The translations under genes and the position numbers were made by a program. Below the pieces are notes generated by a model. It had not been told where the DNA came from. It saw only the letters and a list, made by a program, of their open reading frames with translations, and made no database searches. A stretch of DNA of 64,000 nucleotides from Serilophus lunatus (lineage: Eukaryota; Chordata; Aves; Passeriformes; Eurylaimidae). The stretch is from positions 1 through 64,000 of the forward strand of contig VXBA01005913.1 in the NCBI GenBank assembly GCA_013399895.1. The letters run 5' to 3'. This document shows positions 51,945-64,000 of this stretch, piece after piece. How positions within the stretch are numbered: position 1 is the first letter of the stretch; every line of letters starts with the position of its first letter.

Positions 51945-53685
51945 TATTATTCAGCACACACGATGACCAATGCCTTCCACAAATGGCTAATAAATGTCTT
52001 TTACTTCTGTTAACCCTTTCCCTCTTCTTTTTATTGGGTCCAATTTCTCATATCAGCACTTCACAAACATCTTGGAAAGCAACATTCAGTGTCTTTTCCC
52101 AGGCTTTCAGTTAAATGTATTAAAGATAATTACATTTCAGACAGTAGCCTGAAATCCACCAGCACCAGGGCCATATCCCAGATGAAGGATGTGTCTCTGG
52201 GCTGGTGTGCTCCATAAACAAGTCTAATGGAGCATATGGAGGTGCAGTACAACACCTGACCCACTTCCCATTTGCTCTCCCATAGTAACACAATGACTGA
52301 CTTGCCTTCTTGCCTTGCTGTGCTGGGGAGCTTCTGGGTATATTGCTAGGACTACCCTTATTACGTGAGTAACTGAATAAACACATTACTTGAATAGCTG
52401 AATACAGGAATATCCTAGAGTCTAAATCCATTTTACATGGACTTAGCTGTAAATATTAAGATGGACTGTACTGCTCTAGAAAATTTTTCTTGTACAAGCA
52501 GAAATACTAGCTGTTAGTAGTACAGTAGTTATAAAAAATACTCTGCAGTGGAAGACCATTTCCTAACACTGTTAGTAAGGAAATATATCAAAAAAATATT
52601 TCACACATCTGATGACAGCTCCTTGATGAATTGTTCAAAACTATAATTTCTCAGCACATTTTGAAGAATATTGCACGTGTTTGCTTGCTTTTCTGCTTAA
52701 AAAAGACTTGTTGCTTTCAATATAATTTGATATAGTAGCATCATCAATTAAATTGAATAATTGGTGTTTATCTCTGGAAGAGTACTCAAAAGAAAGAATC
52801 AACTAAACTTATTGTGATTCAGCCAAAAATGTATTGTATATTTAACACTATGATGTGGTCAATTTAACGTGATTATCATCAACCTAAATATATGCTTGCT
52901 GAGTTTTAAACTTGACAATGATAGAAACAAAACATGACTTTGCATTTATATCTTTTTCAATAGACGTTCACATAGCTTATTCACTTCTCATTTAATGAAG
53001 AAACATTTTGATGTTCATTGCAGTCATTCTAAAATTATGCTCACAGAATTTGCAAGAAAAACAGGCCCCACAATCCTTCTGGTATAACAAAAATTATCTA
53101 TACACAATTTAGACTAGAGCCTCATATGCTGTGAATCATGTAGGTGTTTTGATTTACAACAGCTGAAAAATCTGTCTCACCAAACATAAATTACAGCCTT
53201 CATCTGAGGGGTAAATCTCTTTGAAGCTTCAGCTGACAAAAAATCTATATGCTGTTTTCACATGTAGAGTCTGTGTATTATCAGTCAAAATCTTTACTTG
53301 CTGAATATTGCAGGTTATGCTCTGGCATAGGTAGTACAAGACATTTAATAAGTTGAGCCATAATTTCAGCTCTCAGCAATATTTTCTTCCTAAACTGCAG
53401 CAGGGACTTCAGAAAAGGGACTTTCTTTCCAGTTCCTTGACATTACTCAGGATTGGAAACCTTTTTCCCCTGGCCTCCCACCCCTTTTTATGTCTCTGTT
53501 TCCTCCTTCTAGGAGAGGACAAAATCTTTTCTTTCCATGGGGCAAAGCAAAACAGAGTCCTTTTAATTTAGCTCAGCTATCTGAGGATGTCTATTATTGC
53601 AGTACTTTTATTCTATGGCATTGTTAGGGATCTGCATCTTTCCTGAGAAGAGAACTTCATACATGGTGAATGTTTTTTCTTACAA

Positions 53686-53718
53686 TCTGTCTGCCTGTCT
53701 GCCTGTCTGTCTGCCTGC

Positions 53719-53761
<43 letters not shown>

Positions 53762-53790
53762 TCTGTCTCTCTGTCTATCTATCATCTATC
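53686..53790. repeat. Compound tetranucleotide microsatellite (CTGT/CTGC/CTAT)n
   Basis: CTGT and CTGC units are followed by about five pure CTGT units, then about five CTAT units, then an interrupted CTGT/CTAT part to about 53790. Two plus-strand frames cross it, giving cysteine-, leucine- and serine-rich repeats that are artefacts of the microsatellite. Confidence 0.97.
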
Positions 53791-55322
53791 AGTACACTAT
53801 ACCTTGGGAAACTACAGAAATTTCAGACATTACTTACAATATTAGGAAAGTGCATAATGCATTTTTACTTTTCTCTTAAACAAGATTCAGTCACTGGAGA
53901 CAGAAATAAGATGAAGATTTCTTGACACCCCAATCTGGCATTCTCTCCCTTATCCTGTTTAGGTTCCAGAGATTCCCCTTAATTTTAACGCTTTTGTTAA
54001 AGATCTGAATGTGAACCAATTATTATCTAGCAAATGCTCTGTCTGCTATAAATGAGATTAAGACTGTGGGCCAAAATCCAATCACAGGGAATATCATAGT
54101 CATGGATTCATGCCCTTTGCCCACTGCTATTGCAAAGCAGAAAAAATTACTCTCAACACTACTGGATGGCCTTTGAACTAAAGTGCATCATTAAAACCAG
54201 GATTAAGATTGAGTCCTGGGACTGTTACCACACTCAGCAGATACCAAATATTTTCTTAAACCTCTGTAATATACTCATATATTTGATGCCATGACTAATT
54301 AAGAACACACTCTAATTAGAAAGCCTAAATTGTGAGATTTAGAAGCTAATTAGAAGCTAAGAGTGTGGCTCTGTTACATAAAATTTGAAAAGTATCTCTG
54401 CTTGAAAATGATCTCTTCTTGAAGTAAAGGGATAAGTATGCACATGTAGTTTGTGTCTGCAATGAATAATACAGCAGTGCAATCATTGACAATGGGATCA
54501 ATAGATTAAACCACCCCCAATCTCATTATAATTCAACACTGTAGGAGGAGAAGGTCGTGGCTATATTCAAGGGTTAAAATTAAGAGGAAGATTCATTAAT
54601 TTTGAATCCAGCTCATCATGCCTGAAAATCTGTATACTGGGCAATGACTTTACATTCTTATTAAGAAATGAAGCACTAGAAGCTCAAAGACTTGAAAATA
54701 ACTCCAGTAAAGTGATATTTAAAACTAAACAGTATTGACTATAAAACAAGGTAGTAATTCAAGAAATATATGTGTTCCAAAAGCACTCATGAATGCATCG
54801 ATAAACAGATAAATTAAATTATAATATCTTATGTTGAATTCTGATATTTTTCTGACATTACTTTTGGAAATTGAAGATAATCAACAATGCAGGAATACTG
54901 CTTGAATTTATGCCAAAATAGGAATCAAAAACATACATGACAAAATATGCATGACAAATAGCTAAAGATAAAAATGTCTGGTACTCACTTCAATTTGTGA
55001 CCTTTTCTTTACATTCTTCCTCTTTAGTAGAGGACCCTTACTTTAGATGCATGCGTGAGTACTGGCACGGTTGTTGGCAACTTGGAAAGAAACACAATAG
55101 CAAACATGAAATCAGGGCCAAATTAAGTACCAAGGATGTAGGAGGGCATCAATGATGTGAGCTCTAATGCTTTATACAGTAAACCTTGTAGCAGGAAAGA
55201 AAAGTATCACTGAGTTACTGTAATGGTTTGTGTAAATTTGTATCTGTGAGAACTTCTTCAAGGAGGGTCTACATAGGCACTATTTGAAATAACAGAGTAC
55301 AAACCTCACCCTGGTCAAAGGC

Positions 55323-55349
55323 ACCCCTCCCCTCCCTTCCCTTCTCCCA
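55323..55349. repeat. Pyrimidine tract
   Basis: CCCCTCC and CCCTTCC units form a pure C/T run next to an A run at 55370-55379. Confidence 0.7.
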
Positions 55350-55399
55350 CAATGAGTGGGCTATTCTGAAAAAAAAAAATAGAAAAGATTTTATCTGTA

Positions 55400-56060
55400 C
55401 TAATTATTTAAAACTAAAAAAGTGTAGTCTCCAGCTGCTTCAGAAGATGGTGTGGATACCATAGTTCTACTGGTGTGAAGGTGGGTGGTTGCAACTCCTG
55501 TGCTGCCCGGAAGAAAACAAACATCCTGAGCAGTGAAGGACTCTTGTTGGCATATTTATACCGCGTTGTCCATAATGGCAGTGGAAAAGAGCACTGCTCC
55601 CTGACAGCCTGCTCCCATCTGCATTGGGTTGGCCAGAAATAGAGGAGCACAAAAGTACCTACAATTTTCTTTAAAAACTCAGCTCTTGTTTGCTCCGAGC
55701 ATGATTTGGACCAAGAGAGAAACCAAGTCTTCTCTCACCCTCGGTCGTTGGTGAGGCTAACAATAAGGGATTTTCAGTGTTCCGGCTGTGAAATTTGTGT
55801 GGTGGAGTGCTGTAAGCTGAGAACGGGAAACTTGCATATGCAGTACCTGTATGTGTGAATGAGGGGACAGAAGTGAAACACGGAGTGCACGATACATATG
55901 TCCACGGGCATCACTTAGGTCATACTGATGTAAAGAGCAAAACCATGGGTCAATATGAGCTCACCGGCATGCACTTAGGGTCGTGCTAAATCAGTTGCAT
56001 GCCTGGTATTGCATAGGACCTGTCATGATACCCGGTTGGGAGCACAGGCAGAGAAATCAC
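55400..56060. other. CpG-richer segment of unknown origin
   Basis: By eye it holds more CpG dinucleotides (about 14) than the surrounding AT-rich DNA, for example at 55561-55566, 55739-55748, 55901-55906 and 56031-56036. Two imperfect copies of a 25-bp block lie 60 bp apart (55901-55926 and 55961-55987). Minus frames of 78 and 61 codons overlap here. Its higher CpG content suggests either a recent insertion or selection on the CpGs. I recognise no family. Confidence 0.35.
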
Positions 56061-59000
56061 AAGTCTGTCTGGAAAACTAAAAAGAGAAAGGCTCTATAGG
56101 CATGCCCTCATTGCATGCTCACACTGAAGACAAAAGAGTTAAGTATTAGTTTTACATGCAAAAAGAATCTCTTGGACAAGCACTTACTAGTTAAGAAACA
56201 ATCAGACTGTGACTCAGGCCTCTTTCAAGCCATAGTGCTTGTAACATCACAAGCATTCTTGATGTGGACGTTGCACTGACAGATGCACAGAAGCAAATAC
56301 CAAACTTCTCGATTCCACTTCCGTTCCATTTCAGCATGTTTGCATTCTCTAAGGTGCAGAAAGGTTTAGTAAAACTTTTCTCTGCTGCTGGTAATGTTTT
56401 TTTTTCCTTCTGAGTTGTTCCCCAGTGGTCATTGTGTAAGAGGATCTTGTAAGAGGTTGAGTCTGCTGATTCAGAAAGTCATAGCTTGAAAGATAATGAA
56501 ATATTCTTGAAAGTATTTTGGACTATGGAAATCAAGGTATATTAAAGAGAAGATTACATTCAATTGCACAATGTTTTGAATCAACTAATTTAAAATTACA
56601 CAGTGCACATAAAAAAGACAAGAAAATCGCATTCAAGACATGTCCTCCACACCCTGGACTAGATTCTGTGATCTCTCAGATCTGCCAAATGACATATTCT
56701 ATGTTCCTTTCATGTTGTTTCCATTTTAGCATAAATAAAACAACCACATGGTACTACTACTCTGAATTTAAAATTAAGTGATGCTAGCTGAGGTTTAATA
56801 CAAAATGATTATGATGCTTTTTCATCCTCCTTGGAGTTAATATTTATTACCTGGAAAACACATACAGACTAGAATGACAGTGAAAATACTTTCAGTAGGT
56901 TTTTTGTGACAATTTTTGCCGGCAGTTTCTAAGACATCGCAGAAGCCTCTCTAAACCAAATTAATACAGAGGATATATAGTGCCTGTGAGTGTTCCAAGT
57001 TCACCAGCAGATGAAATCCATTTTTCAGTAACACAAATACTGGCTTAATTTACAAAGATTTATGGATCAATATCTTGTCCACAGGCTGTGGATCACAGTC
57101 CTGTATTGAGCTCCTTTCATGCCCTTAGGGGCAAGCTTAAGGAGAAGCCTTTTGGATCACGTTTCCTGCCATGTTAATTTTTAAAATGTTATGCTTTCCT
57201 TCTGGCTTTGAACAAGTCTTAGAAATGGTAACCAATATGAATAGTGACTTCATTTAATTTCTAATCCTTCAAACTTCTACTATCAGGTGTATAGTTTGCT
57301 ACCAGCAAACTGTGATATTTGTGGCGGCCTAAAAGGGAACATTCTACTTTCACTTACGTAACAGTTTAAAGTATGATTTTTTTAAAGCAAATACCTTTTG
57401 TCAGTATGGATTAAACATTTTCCCAGCTATTCTAAGATGCATAAAAAATAACAACTACACATTTTCCCTAGGAGCTTGAATTACAAACTGAAAGCCAAAT
57501 GACACTATTTCTACTTTGTATGAATTTTATTAGAAAAAAGACATGTCATACAATTTTATTTTTATTCTTTCATCATTTTCTGTTTACAAGTTTATACAAC
57601 AGATGTCTTCTCAGCATAGTTCCCACAAAAATTTCTGTTAAATTCTAACAAAAATGGAGGACATATTGAATACAGAGGTGGCAAAATGTTTCCCTCTCCT
57701 TTTCTCTGAAACGTTCTGAGGTAACATGAAAAAGAAAAAAAGGAAGCTAAAATTACATTCAAAAATGAAACGTATCAGATAAAAATATATGCCTATGGTT
57801 ATCATTCATGCTTTTATATACTTTAATAAGGTTATAAATGAAAATCATGATTTAATAAAATACACCTTAGATTATGAAAAAGGGAGCATAAATATAAGTT
57901 TAAAAGTCTAAAAATTAAAACTAAACCCAGAGCTTGCAACAGAGACTTCCTAGCTTCTGTGTGTAATGTGTTTTGAAATTGACTAAATTTTCTTGGATAA
58001 TTACTGTAGTTAAGTGTTCAGATAATGCTGGAATAGGAGTATTCTTTAACCATATTTCCTGAATAAAAATTTAGTTGGTATACAAGAAAGGGTTTCTGTT
58101 CTTATGGCAATGAAAATATTCAGAAATATTTTTTAACTTTAAAATTTTATTTAATCATCTCCCTGAAAAAAATCTACTAATTTAAGATCAAAGGAACAGA
58201 AATAAATAGTAATATAGCTGATGGCTTTTACTTTTTAGGTTATAATCCTTGTAAGCCCATATTTAATTATATACTTAATTTATTCAGGAAAGATAGAAAA
58301 GGAAAAGCTATATTTACTCTCTATCACCCTCCCCCATAATTGACATTTTTTTAAACTTTGAAAGCCTAATCTACTGGTCAAGTCACAGGTATTTCACTTT
58401 GAGTGACAACCATTTCAACTTAGTTAGCAGTGAAAAATGTTCATCCTGGTTCTATATAGGAGCATAAATTTCTGGTTTTATTGGCTGCATAAGCACTGAA
58501 CATGTGGTATAGACTTATAAGGGGTGTACTTCAATTCTCTGCAGTAAGAAGTTGCTTCAAAAGATAAATTCCATCTCAGAAAGAAAAATATAGATGCTTG
58601 TTATCTCTGATCTTCTCTTAGTCTTAAAAGTGTTTGAGACACGAGCTGATTTTATAATTTCATACATCTTCTTTTGTATATCTATATCTGTATCTATACA
58701 TGTATTATTTCATGAATATAAGTAACCCAGTTTCAAATGTTATGGAATTAAACTAGCAATCTTTCTTACATAGATAACCCCCCAATTCCTAAAAGTTTCA
58801 TTGCTTGTTTGAGCACCAAATATCATAAAATACAAACTTTGATATACCACTTCAATTACTATGAAAAGCAGGATCAAGAGAAGATATAGTCCCAGAAACT
58901 TGGGTCAGAAATTCCAGGCTGTATTTATAACTGAACCACTGCAAGATTATGGGCCATGTAGTTCATATTCCCATTGCTTTACATTTAAAATAAAATAACA

Positions 59001-60599
59001 ACATTCACCCCTCTTGTGACATCCTTTGCAATTTACAGATAAGAGAATCAATGTGATTTAGGCATTGTTAATAATTCTCAAAACTGTTTCTGAAAAATGT
59101 GTTTGTAATGCATTTGTTTTGCTTAGTATACATGCTGAGGAGGAAAATATTTTATGAAGATCCAGTTACTACCTTCAAGAAAAGATCATAGAGTCCCTGA
59201 ATACATCATGCATTGGCAGAAAAAAAAAATAATAATAAAAAAATCCTCCAGGTCAAAGAGCTACATCTCCTGGAAATCAAGTTCTTAGTGCAAGACTTAC
59301 CATTAACTGCCCCATAAGTTTGTGAGTTTTAGTAATATTATTATTACTTAGTACATTGTAACCCTTTATTTTTCATTGAGATTTCCAGAGTAAGAACTAA
59401 ATATGCAATAACTTCTTAAAACATGCACAACAAGTACCTTTGATTTTGGTCACCAGAACCTGAAATGTTGATATGGAAAAAATAAATACAGGCATTTACT
59501 TTGCTTCAGTGTCAATATATATGGATAGTAAATCTGAAAGCATTTTAATTATACTTGAGGCCAGTATGTAAACATAAAGCAACATAATAAACTACCCTCT
59601 ACATCAGAAATTTTGTGAAAACCTTGCTATGGTGAGGATAAAGATGTTCTGTGTGAACAGTGAAAATCTTGCTCTTGATTGAAACTCCAAGGAAAGAGAA
59701 CATGTCTCCTGTTCTGATACGCAAAACAGCAAGAAAAGTTGTCTTCATCTTGTTAAGAAAATCAGCCTTCAGGGTATAACATATTTACTGAGAAGAATGA
59801 AGAATTTTATGAGTACTGACAAGAGAATAATTACTATGAGTATTAACACACTGCGAGTATAAATAGAAATACTAAAAAGTGTACTCATTAATTCATAGCA
59901 GAGTGGTGGCAGAGAACATTGAGACATCTTATTTTATATATTTCATATTTGTGTATCAAGCACAAATACTGAGAATATAACTGCTATTTAATAGAGGTAA
60001 GTAGCCTAGAACAAACATTAACTGCTTACTTTTCTAAAACTATTGGTAGAATGTATTCAAGTGAGACTGGAAGTCCTATGATGCTCCTGATTTTCTTAGC
60101 TTAAACATGACAGCTTACATGGATCGTTACCCTGCTTCAGAGGGCTCTTCTTATTACAGTTTAACATCACAGTTTAGTACACAACCACAAAGTGCAATAA
60201 GGGAAGAAAGGGACTTGAAGCAATTCAAACTTCCTGGATTTCATACTGGCACTTAGATTTTGTATCTATGGGTACATAAGTAAATGATGTGCAGAGAGTA
60301 TTTTGCTGTCTGTTGCAAGTAAGGTAAGGTAAGGTAACACAGAGATTTTTTTTTTTGCATTTTTACAAGCAACTGGTGTTTAAGGCATATTTGTAAGCAA
60401 GTTGTAATTGATGTCTTCTCTACTAATTTGATACCCAGGGACAATCTTGGAAATTAAATCTACATATGACTAACAAAAATTTGTTGCACAAAGTAATTCA
60501 TTGAGCCGGGCTAGACCCTCATAAAATGACAGTAAACATAAGAGGTAAGTCTCAGAGCTCTTGTATCATCCCATTTGCATTATGATTCATGCATGAGCT
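56061..60599. other. AT-rich unique sequence, no gene seen
   Basis: Very AT-rich with no open frame above 90 codons. It contains short A runs (59220-59243) and the (GTAAG)n triplet-like run at 60319-60337. I see no LINE or LTR. Confidence 0.6.
60319..60337. repeat. Short (GTAAG)n run
   Basis: Three complete GTAAG units plus a partial one. The strand complement is CTTAC, so it is not a telomere repeat. Confidence 0.75.
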
Positions 60600-61440
60600 A
60601 GCTCCAGTGGAGCCTCTGGAAGCAGCCTTCACCCTTGCTGAGTACAGCCACGGCGCTCTCTGGTGGGCGCACAGCTGGCACGGGCAGAAAGCAAAGAACA
60701 ATTCTGGGACGTGGTGGCTCGCACAGCTGTACCTGTTCCAAGCCTCTCCTGTGAAGCTGTAACTGCCATGTGTTAGCCCTAGGAGAGCCATACCTCCTCC
60801 CGAAACACGCAGAAGTGTCTTCTGAGCCCAGTCCTTCTGCCCAGCGGCTGAGGGCTGCTGAGCTTTTTATGCCCATAGCAAATACTTTAGGTTAGAGACG
60901 CCCGTGACCTTTGTGATGATGATCTTAGTGTGGATCTGACATGAAGGCTGAGGAAGACAGAGAGGCTTTTTAACCCGACAACAGCATTTACCGTTACTGT
61001 CTTGGTCTGGCTACAAGTTAATGTCAAACGCCCAGAGGCCTTTCCTTTCAGCGAGCACACAATAATGAGACACGCTGTTAGCTATTGAAAGGCCATAATC
61101 CTGGACCGAAACTGCCCCCCACCCCAGGACGAACAACTTCCTCAGCTGACATCCCCAACCTTTCCACTGTCCCCTTCCATGCCCCAGAGCACACCCTGCC
61201 CAGGCTTCCTGCTCCCCTGGCAAGGCACAACTGCACCAGCCAAGGACAATTACTACTGCCACCTCCCAAAAGCTAGCCCAGCACTTAGGATATGGAAAAC
61301 AGGGCCGTGGAGGGGCGTGGTTCCCTCCTGCTCCCCAGCCATGAACCTGCTCGGCTAGAGGACCTCCTCAGGCTATGCCCCGGGCCATGGGCTGGCCCTG
61401 ACACTGGAGCTGGCAGAGGGCTGTAGAGAGCTTGTTGTAT
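60600..61440. other. GC- and CpG-richer island, possible promoter or enhancer
   Basis: In 60601-60900 I count about 11 CpGs, many more than in neighbouring DNA. A CATAAAAAGC sequence on the minus strand (60865-60874) resembles a globin-type TATA box. 61303-61319 includes a GGGGCGTGG motif of the Sp/KLF type. Overlapping minus frames of 79 and 92 codons in the first part carry no known domain. There is no adjacent gene to which a promoter could be assigned. Confidence 0.35.
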
Positions 61441-62642
61441 TCCTCTAGAACTGAACCAAAACTTACAAAGCAGTCAGCAACCTGATTTTTTCTTTTAATC
61501 TTAATTTGTTAATTGTTTGAAGCACTGGACTGACATACCATGAAGACAGTTCTGAATGTAAAGAGCGGAGCAATATTAAACCTTAAGGGACAAAACCTCA
61601 GCTGCTGCTGAACTATCGCAGTGGCCACTACAAGAATTTCTGTTCCTTTGTTTGAACCTTGCAACTATTTCTGCAAGTGCCAGCAGGCTCAAATAGACTC
61701 TAGTCGCTTTTTTTTTTGTGCTGCCAATATCAACACCATATTTTCCCCTGTATCCTTATGTTCCCCTGGACTACTTCAAAGGAGAAACCATTTTGACAAG
61801 GTTATATTAAAATTGAGTGGACCTGACAATTTTTATATCCTTAAGTAAAGACTCACAATCCAGCAGTTGTCCATATCTATAACTTCTCATCCTCTACTCC
61901 AAATTTCAAATATATTAGAAGGGGAATCTTTTCTATCATGGCAAGTGGCTTCAAAATCAAGCATCTGTCACAGTAATTGTCTGGTCCATCCTCACACTCA
62001 GTTAATGGCATTTCGGTTCAAGACACCAGCTCCCCTAACCACAGTGGAGGCACTCTACAAGAAATGACATGTGCATGTTATGCCTTTTAGATATTTTACA
62101 AGTTGGCACCATTGGCTTCTGCCAGAAGACATGTCAAGGTGATGCCACAGCTGTTGTGCAGCTGAGTTGTTCACCAAATCTTAGTCAATCAGGAATAAAA
62201 TATTCGACCCCAGGCAAAGGTCACTGCTTGCACCAGACTTGTGCTGAGGGCTTGATGGGATAGTCTGCACCCACTGCTCTGGAGTGGTGACTTTGCTCTC
62301 CAGTTATCAGTACGGGGGCACAAGGTGGGCAAAATAAAGGTCATATTTAGAGCAACTGATTATTTCTTGAAGAAGGCATGTGCATTTGGCATCACTATAA
62401 ATCTTTTATGAAAGGTACCTATATATTTTTAAGTTTAGCAAATATATACATATCCTACATAAATGTTCGAAACAAATATTAAAATCAAATTGAATTCAAG
62501 GTTTGTGTTTTGTTCTTTTAGTTGCAGATTTAATCTCATTCCCCGTGACTATAGTAACAAGATGTATAGTAGAGGTATACATTCTCATGAACGCGGCAAA
62601 GGAAACTAAATGAATCTGGCTTCACACGATGAATAGGTCAAG

Positions 62643-62657
62643 AGCACCATCTCGTGG
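62643..62657 (-). promoter_or_regulatory. CTCF-like motif (weak prediction)
   Basis: The minus strand reads CCACGAGATGGTGCT, matching most positions of the CTCF core but with G for the pyrimidine at position 5 and T for C at position 12. It points the same way as the site at 50237-50248. Confidence 0.25.
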
Positions 62658-63045
62658 TTTTCCCTTTCCAGAACAGATTTCATTTTTGAAAATCTCTATA
62701 CTACAGCATTATTTTCTCAAAAGGGTTGTCAGCCTTTGGCTTTAGGAGGTAGGGAGGAAATTTTATCATAATCTAGATCCCTTTATTTAAACTCTCTGAG
62801 TCAGGGCAGAGTTTTTAGGGCTAAACATTCAGAAATTTTTTTGAGAGTGATAACTGACTACTATGAGTTTTAGATTTTTTTTTTTTTAATCAAAAAATAT
62901 ATTCAACATGCTAAAATGTTGCTTCCCTGCAGTGAAATCTTTGGCCAGTAACAGCCTATCTGATGCATGCTGTAGTTTTACCACGTGCTAGAAATTAGGC
63001 TCTGAGATGACCAGCTAAGATGTCAACAATTGCAGAGTTAAAGAG

Positions 63046-63110
63046 TTGGGGTTTGTTTGTTTTTTGGTGGTTTTTTGGGTTTGTTTGTTGGGTTTTTTTT
63101 TGTAATTTGT
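63046..63110. repeat. T/G-rich low-complexity tract
   Basis: GTTTGTTTG and GGTTTTTTGGG units with long T runs. Confidence 0.75.
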
Positions 63111-64000
63111 TTCTTACATGTTGCAGTCCTCAGAGCACAAAGGTTTCTACTGGAGAATAAATGAAACTGTTAAGTGCATAGAAACTTGTCCTTGTTTTTA
63201 TTATCACTATCTGGCACTTCAGTTCTCTCCTTGCTGTGGTGAGGCAGCTGAAATGGCCTTTAATGATTTGCAGACATGTGTAAGCATCTTGAGCGGCTCC
63301 TTGTGTTATTCAGAAAAACATCATAAATGCAAGAAAGAGGAGCCACAAAATGTGGACACGATATTGATTTCAGAAAGTCCTAAACACCTGTCTGTCTCCA
63401 GGCTCAGGATGAAGTTAAGGAATAATTTGTCTCCACAGTTATTGAGGCTAGGGGCAACAGCTGCTAGGCAGAGCAATTTACAGAGCAGAGAAACATCCCA
63501 CCCTTTCTCACCATGCACAGCCATTCCTAGAGATAAGTAAGTAATTGGAAGAAATCTGTACTAGCACCAGCCAGGCAGGGGACTCTGGCAGCTTGCAAAT
63601 ATTTATCACCCTCCAGAGATCTGAAAGGCACTTGCAGTGTGGGTAAGAAGCTTATCACATTCCTGCAAAGTCACTGAGGCTGCCAAATGCTGAGTTTGAA
63701 AGTGGATTTTGACAACAGCTCTAGTACCTGGGGAGAACTCATCTGCATGTGGCAAGTGCTATGCTCTCGCCCTAGGTATGACTGTTGTGTTGATTACATA
63801 TCAAAGGCAGGTCCAAGATAGGCTCAGCACAGACATTAACAACAATCTGCATCTACAGCTTTGTTCCCACCCTTGGCACACAAATCACTCTCCTCAGCAC
63901 TAGTCTCCTGAGTAGGCCAGGGCACCTACTAGTACTAATATCCAACACCCTCACTTTCTGAGGAGCTGTTTCCTCTCTTAACAGTACATGCTAGCTTGCC

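Larger units (their letters stand above)
46536..55399. other. Mostly AT-rich unique sequence with two microsatellites and a GC-richer patch
   Basis: It contains the (AAT)n(AAC)n and (CTGT/CTAT)n microsatellites, an A/C-rich tract (47910-47972), a CTCF-like site (50237-50248) and a GC-richer patch (51495-51944). There is also a pyrimidine tract (55323-55349). The longest frame is 149 codons, described separately. I see no LINE or LTR. Confidence 0.5.
61441..64000. other. AT-rich sequence to the window end, no gene seen
   Basis: It contains a T/G tract (63046-63110), a CTCF-like site (62643-62657) and a 140-codon plus frame (63118-63540). That frame begins just after the T/G tract. Its product has no recognisable domain and is antisense to a 67-codon frame, so it is left uncalled. 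Nothing marks a gene at the window's end. Confidence 0.45.

Noticed and set aside
53597..53879. Two cysteine/leucine-rich repeat proteins on the plus strand
   Set aside because: They are translations of the CTGT/CTAT microsatellite in two frames.
60319..60337. Interstitial telomere-like repeat
   Set aside because: The unit is GTAAG/CTTAC, not TTAGGG/CCCTAA, and is very short.
1..64000. CRISPR arrays, operons, tRNA/rRNA genes or an intact endogenous virus
   Set aside because: No regularly spaced repeats, no B-box-like tRNA sequence and no retroviral coding region were seen; only solo LTRs occur.

Overview
This is a stretch of bird genome with no gene I can support. The case for a bird rests on the repeats. 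CR1 LINE fragments occur in both orientations, several ending in the CR1-type tail of ATTCTGTGA-like units instead of poly(A), and there are solo retroviral LTRs of a type I know from bird genomes. No mammalian SINEs are visible. The base composition is AT-rich with few CpGs. One ambiguous base (N) at 20522 fits a draft vertebrate assembly. The window is either intergenic (a gene desert) or lies inside very long introns; the sequence alone cannot separate these.

Layout. Positions 1-191 hold the right end of a GC-rich hAT/Charlie-like DNA transposon cut by the window edge. From 0.2 to 12.6 kb the DNA is AT-rich and mostly unique, with two short CR1 3' ends (2.64 and 9.8 kb). From 12.59 to 13.57 kb an ERVL-type solo LTR on the minus strand has been split by a second minus-strand LTR (12880-13287). 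At 18.2 and 26.5-26.8 kb lie two very old CR1 reverse transcriptase relics in opposite orientation. At 27.9 kb there is a degenerate CR1 3' end. At 31.87-32.80 kb is a 0.9-kb CR1 copy covering the end of ORF2 and the 3' UTR. At 36.74 kb is another CR1 3' end, and at 37.43-38.02 kb a CR1 piece from the endonuclease/RT linker. Smaller CR1 ends lie at 39.0, 45.4 and 46.2-46.5 kb. Microsatellites occur at 46.83 and 53.69 kb. CpG-richer islands, different from the background, lie at 51.5-51.9, 55.4-56.05 and 60.6-61.44 kb.

Coding potential. The longest open frames outside recognised repeats are about 125-149 codons. At this AT content and window size that is close to what chance gives by a rough estimate. 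None has a domain or composition I recognise, so none is called as a gene. No tRNA, rRNA, snRNA, CRISPR, operon-like or viral coding region was found.

How it works together. There is no gene system here. The window records layered retroelement history: ancient CR1, then an ERVL LTR, then a nested LTR, plus an edge DNA transposon. A few unexplained non-coding signals remain: inverted repeats, CTCF-like motifs and CpG-rich islands that could be regulatory. I found no evidence of a new biological system.
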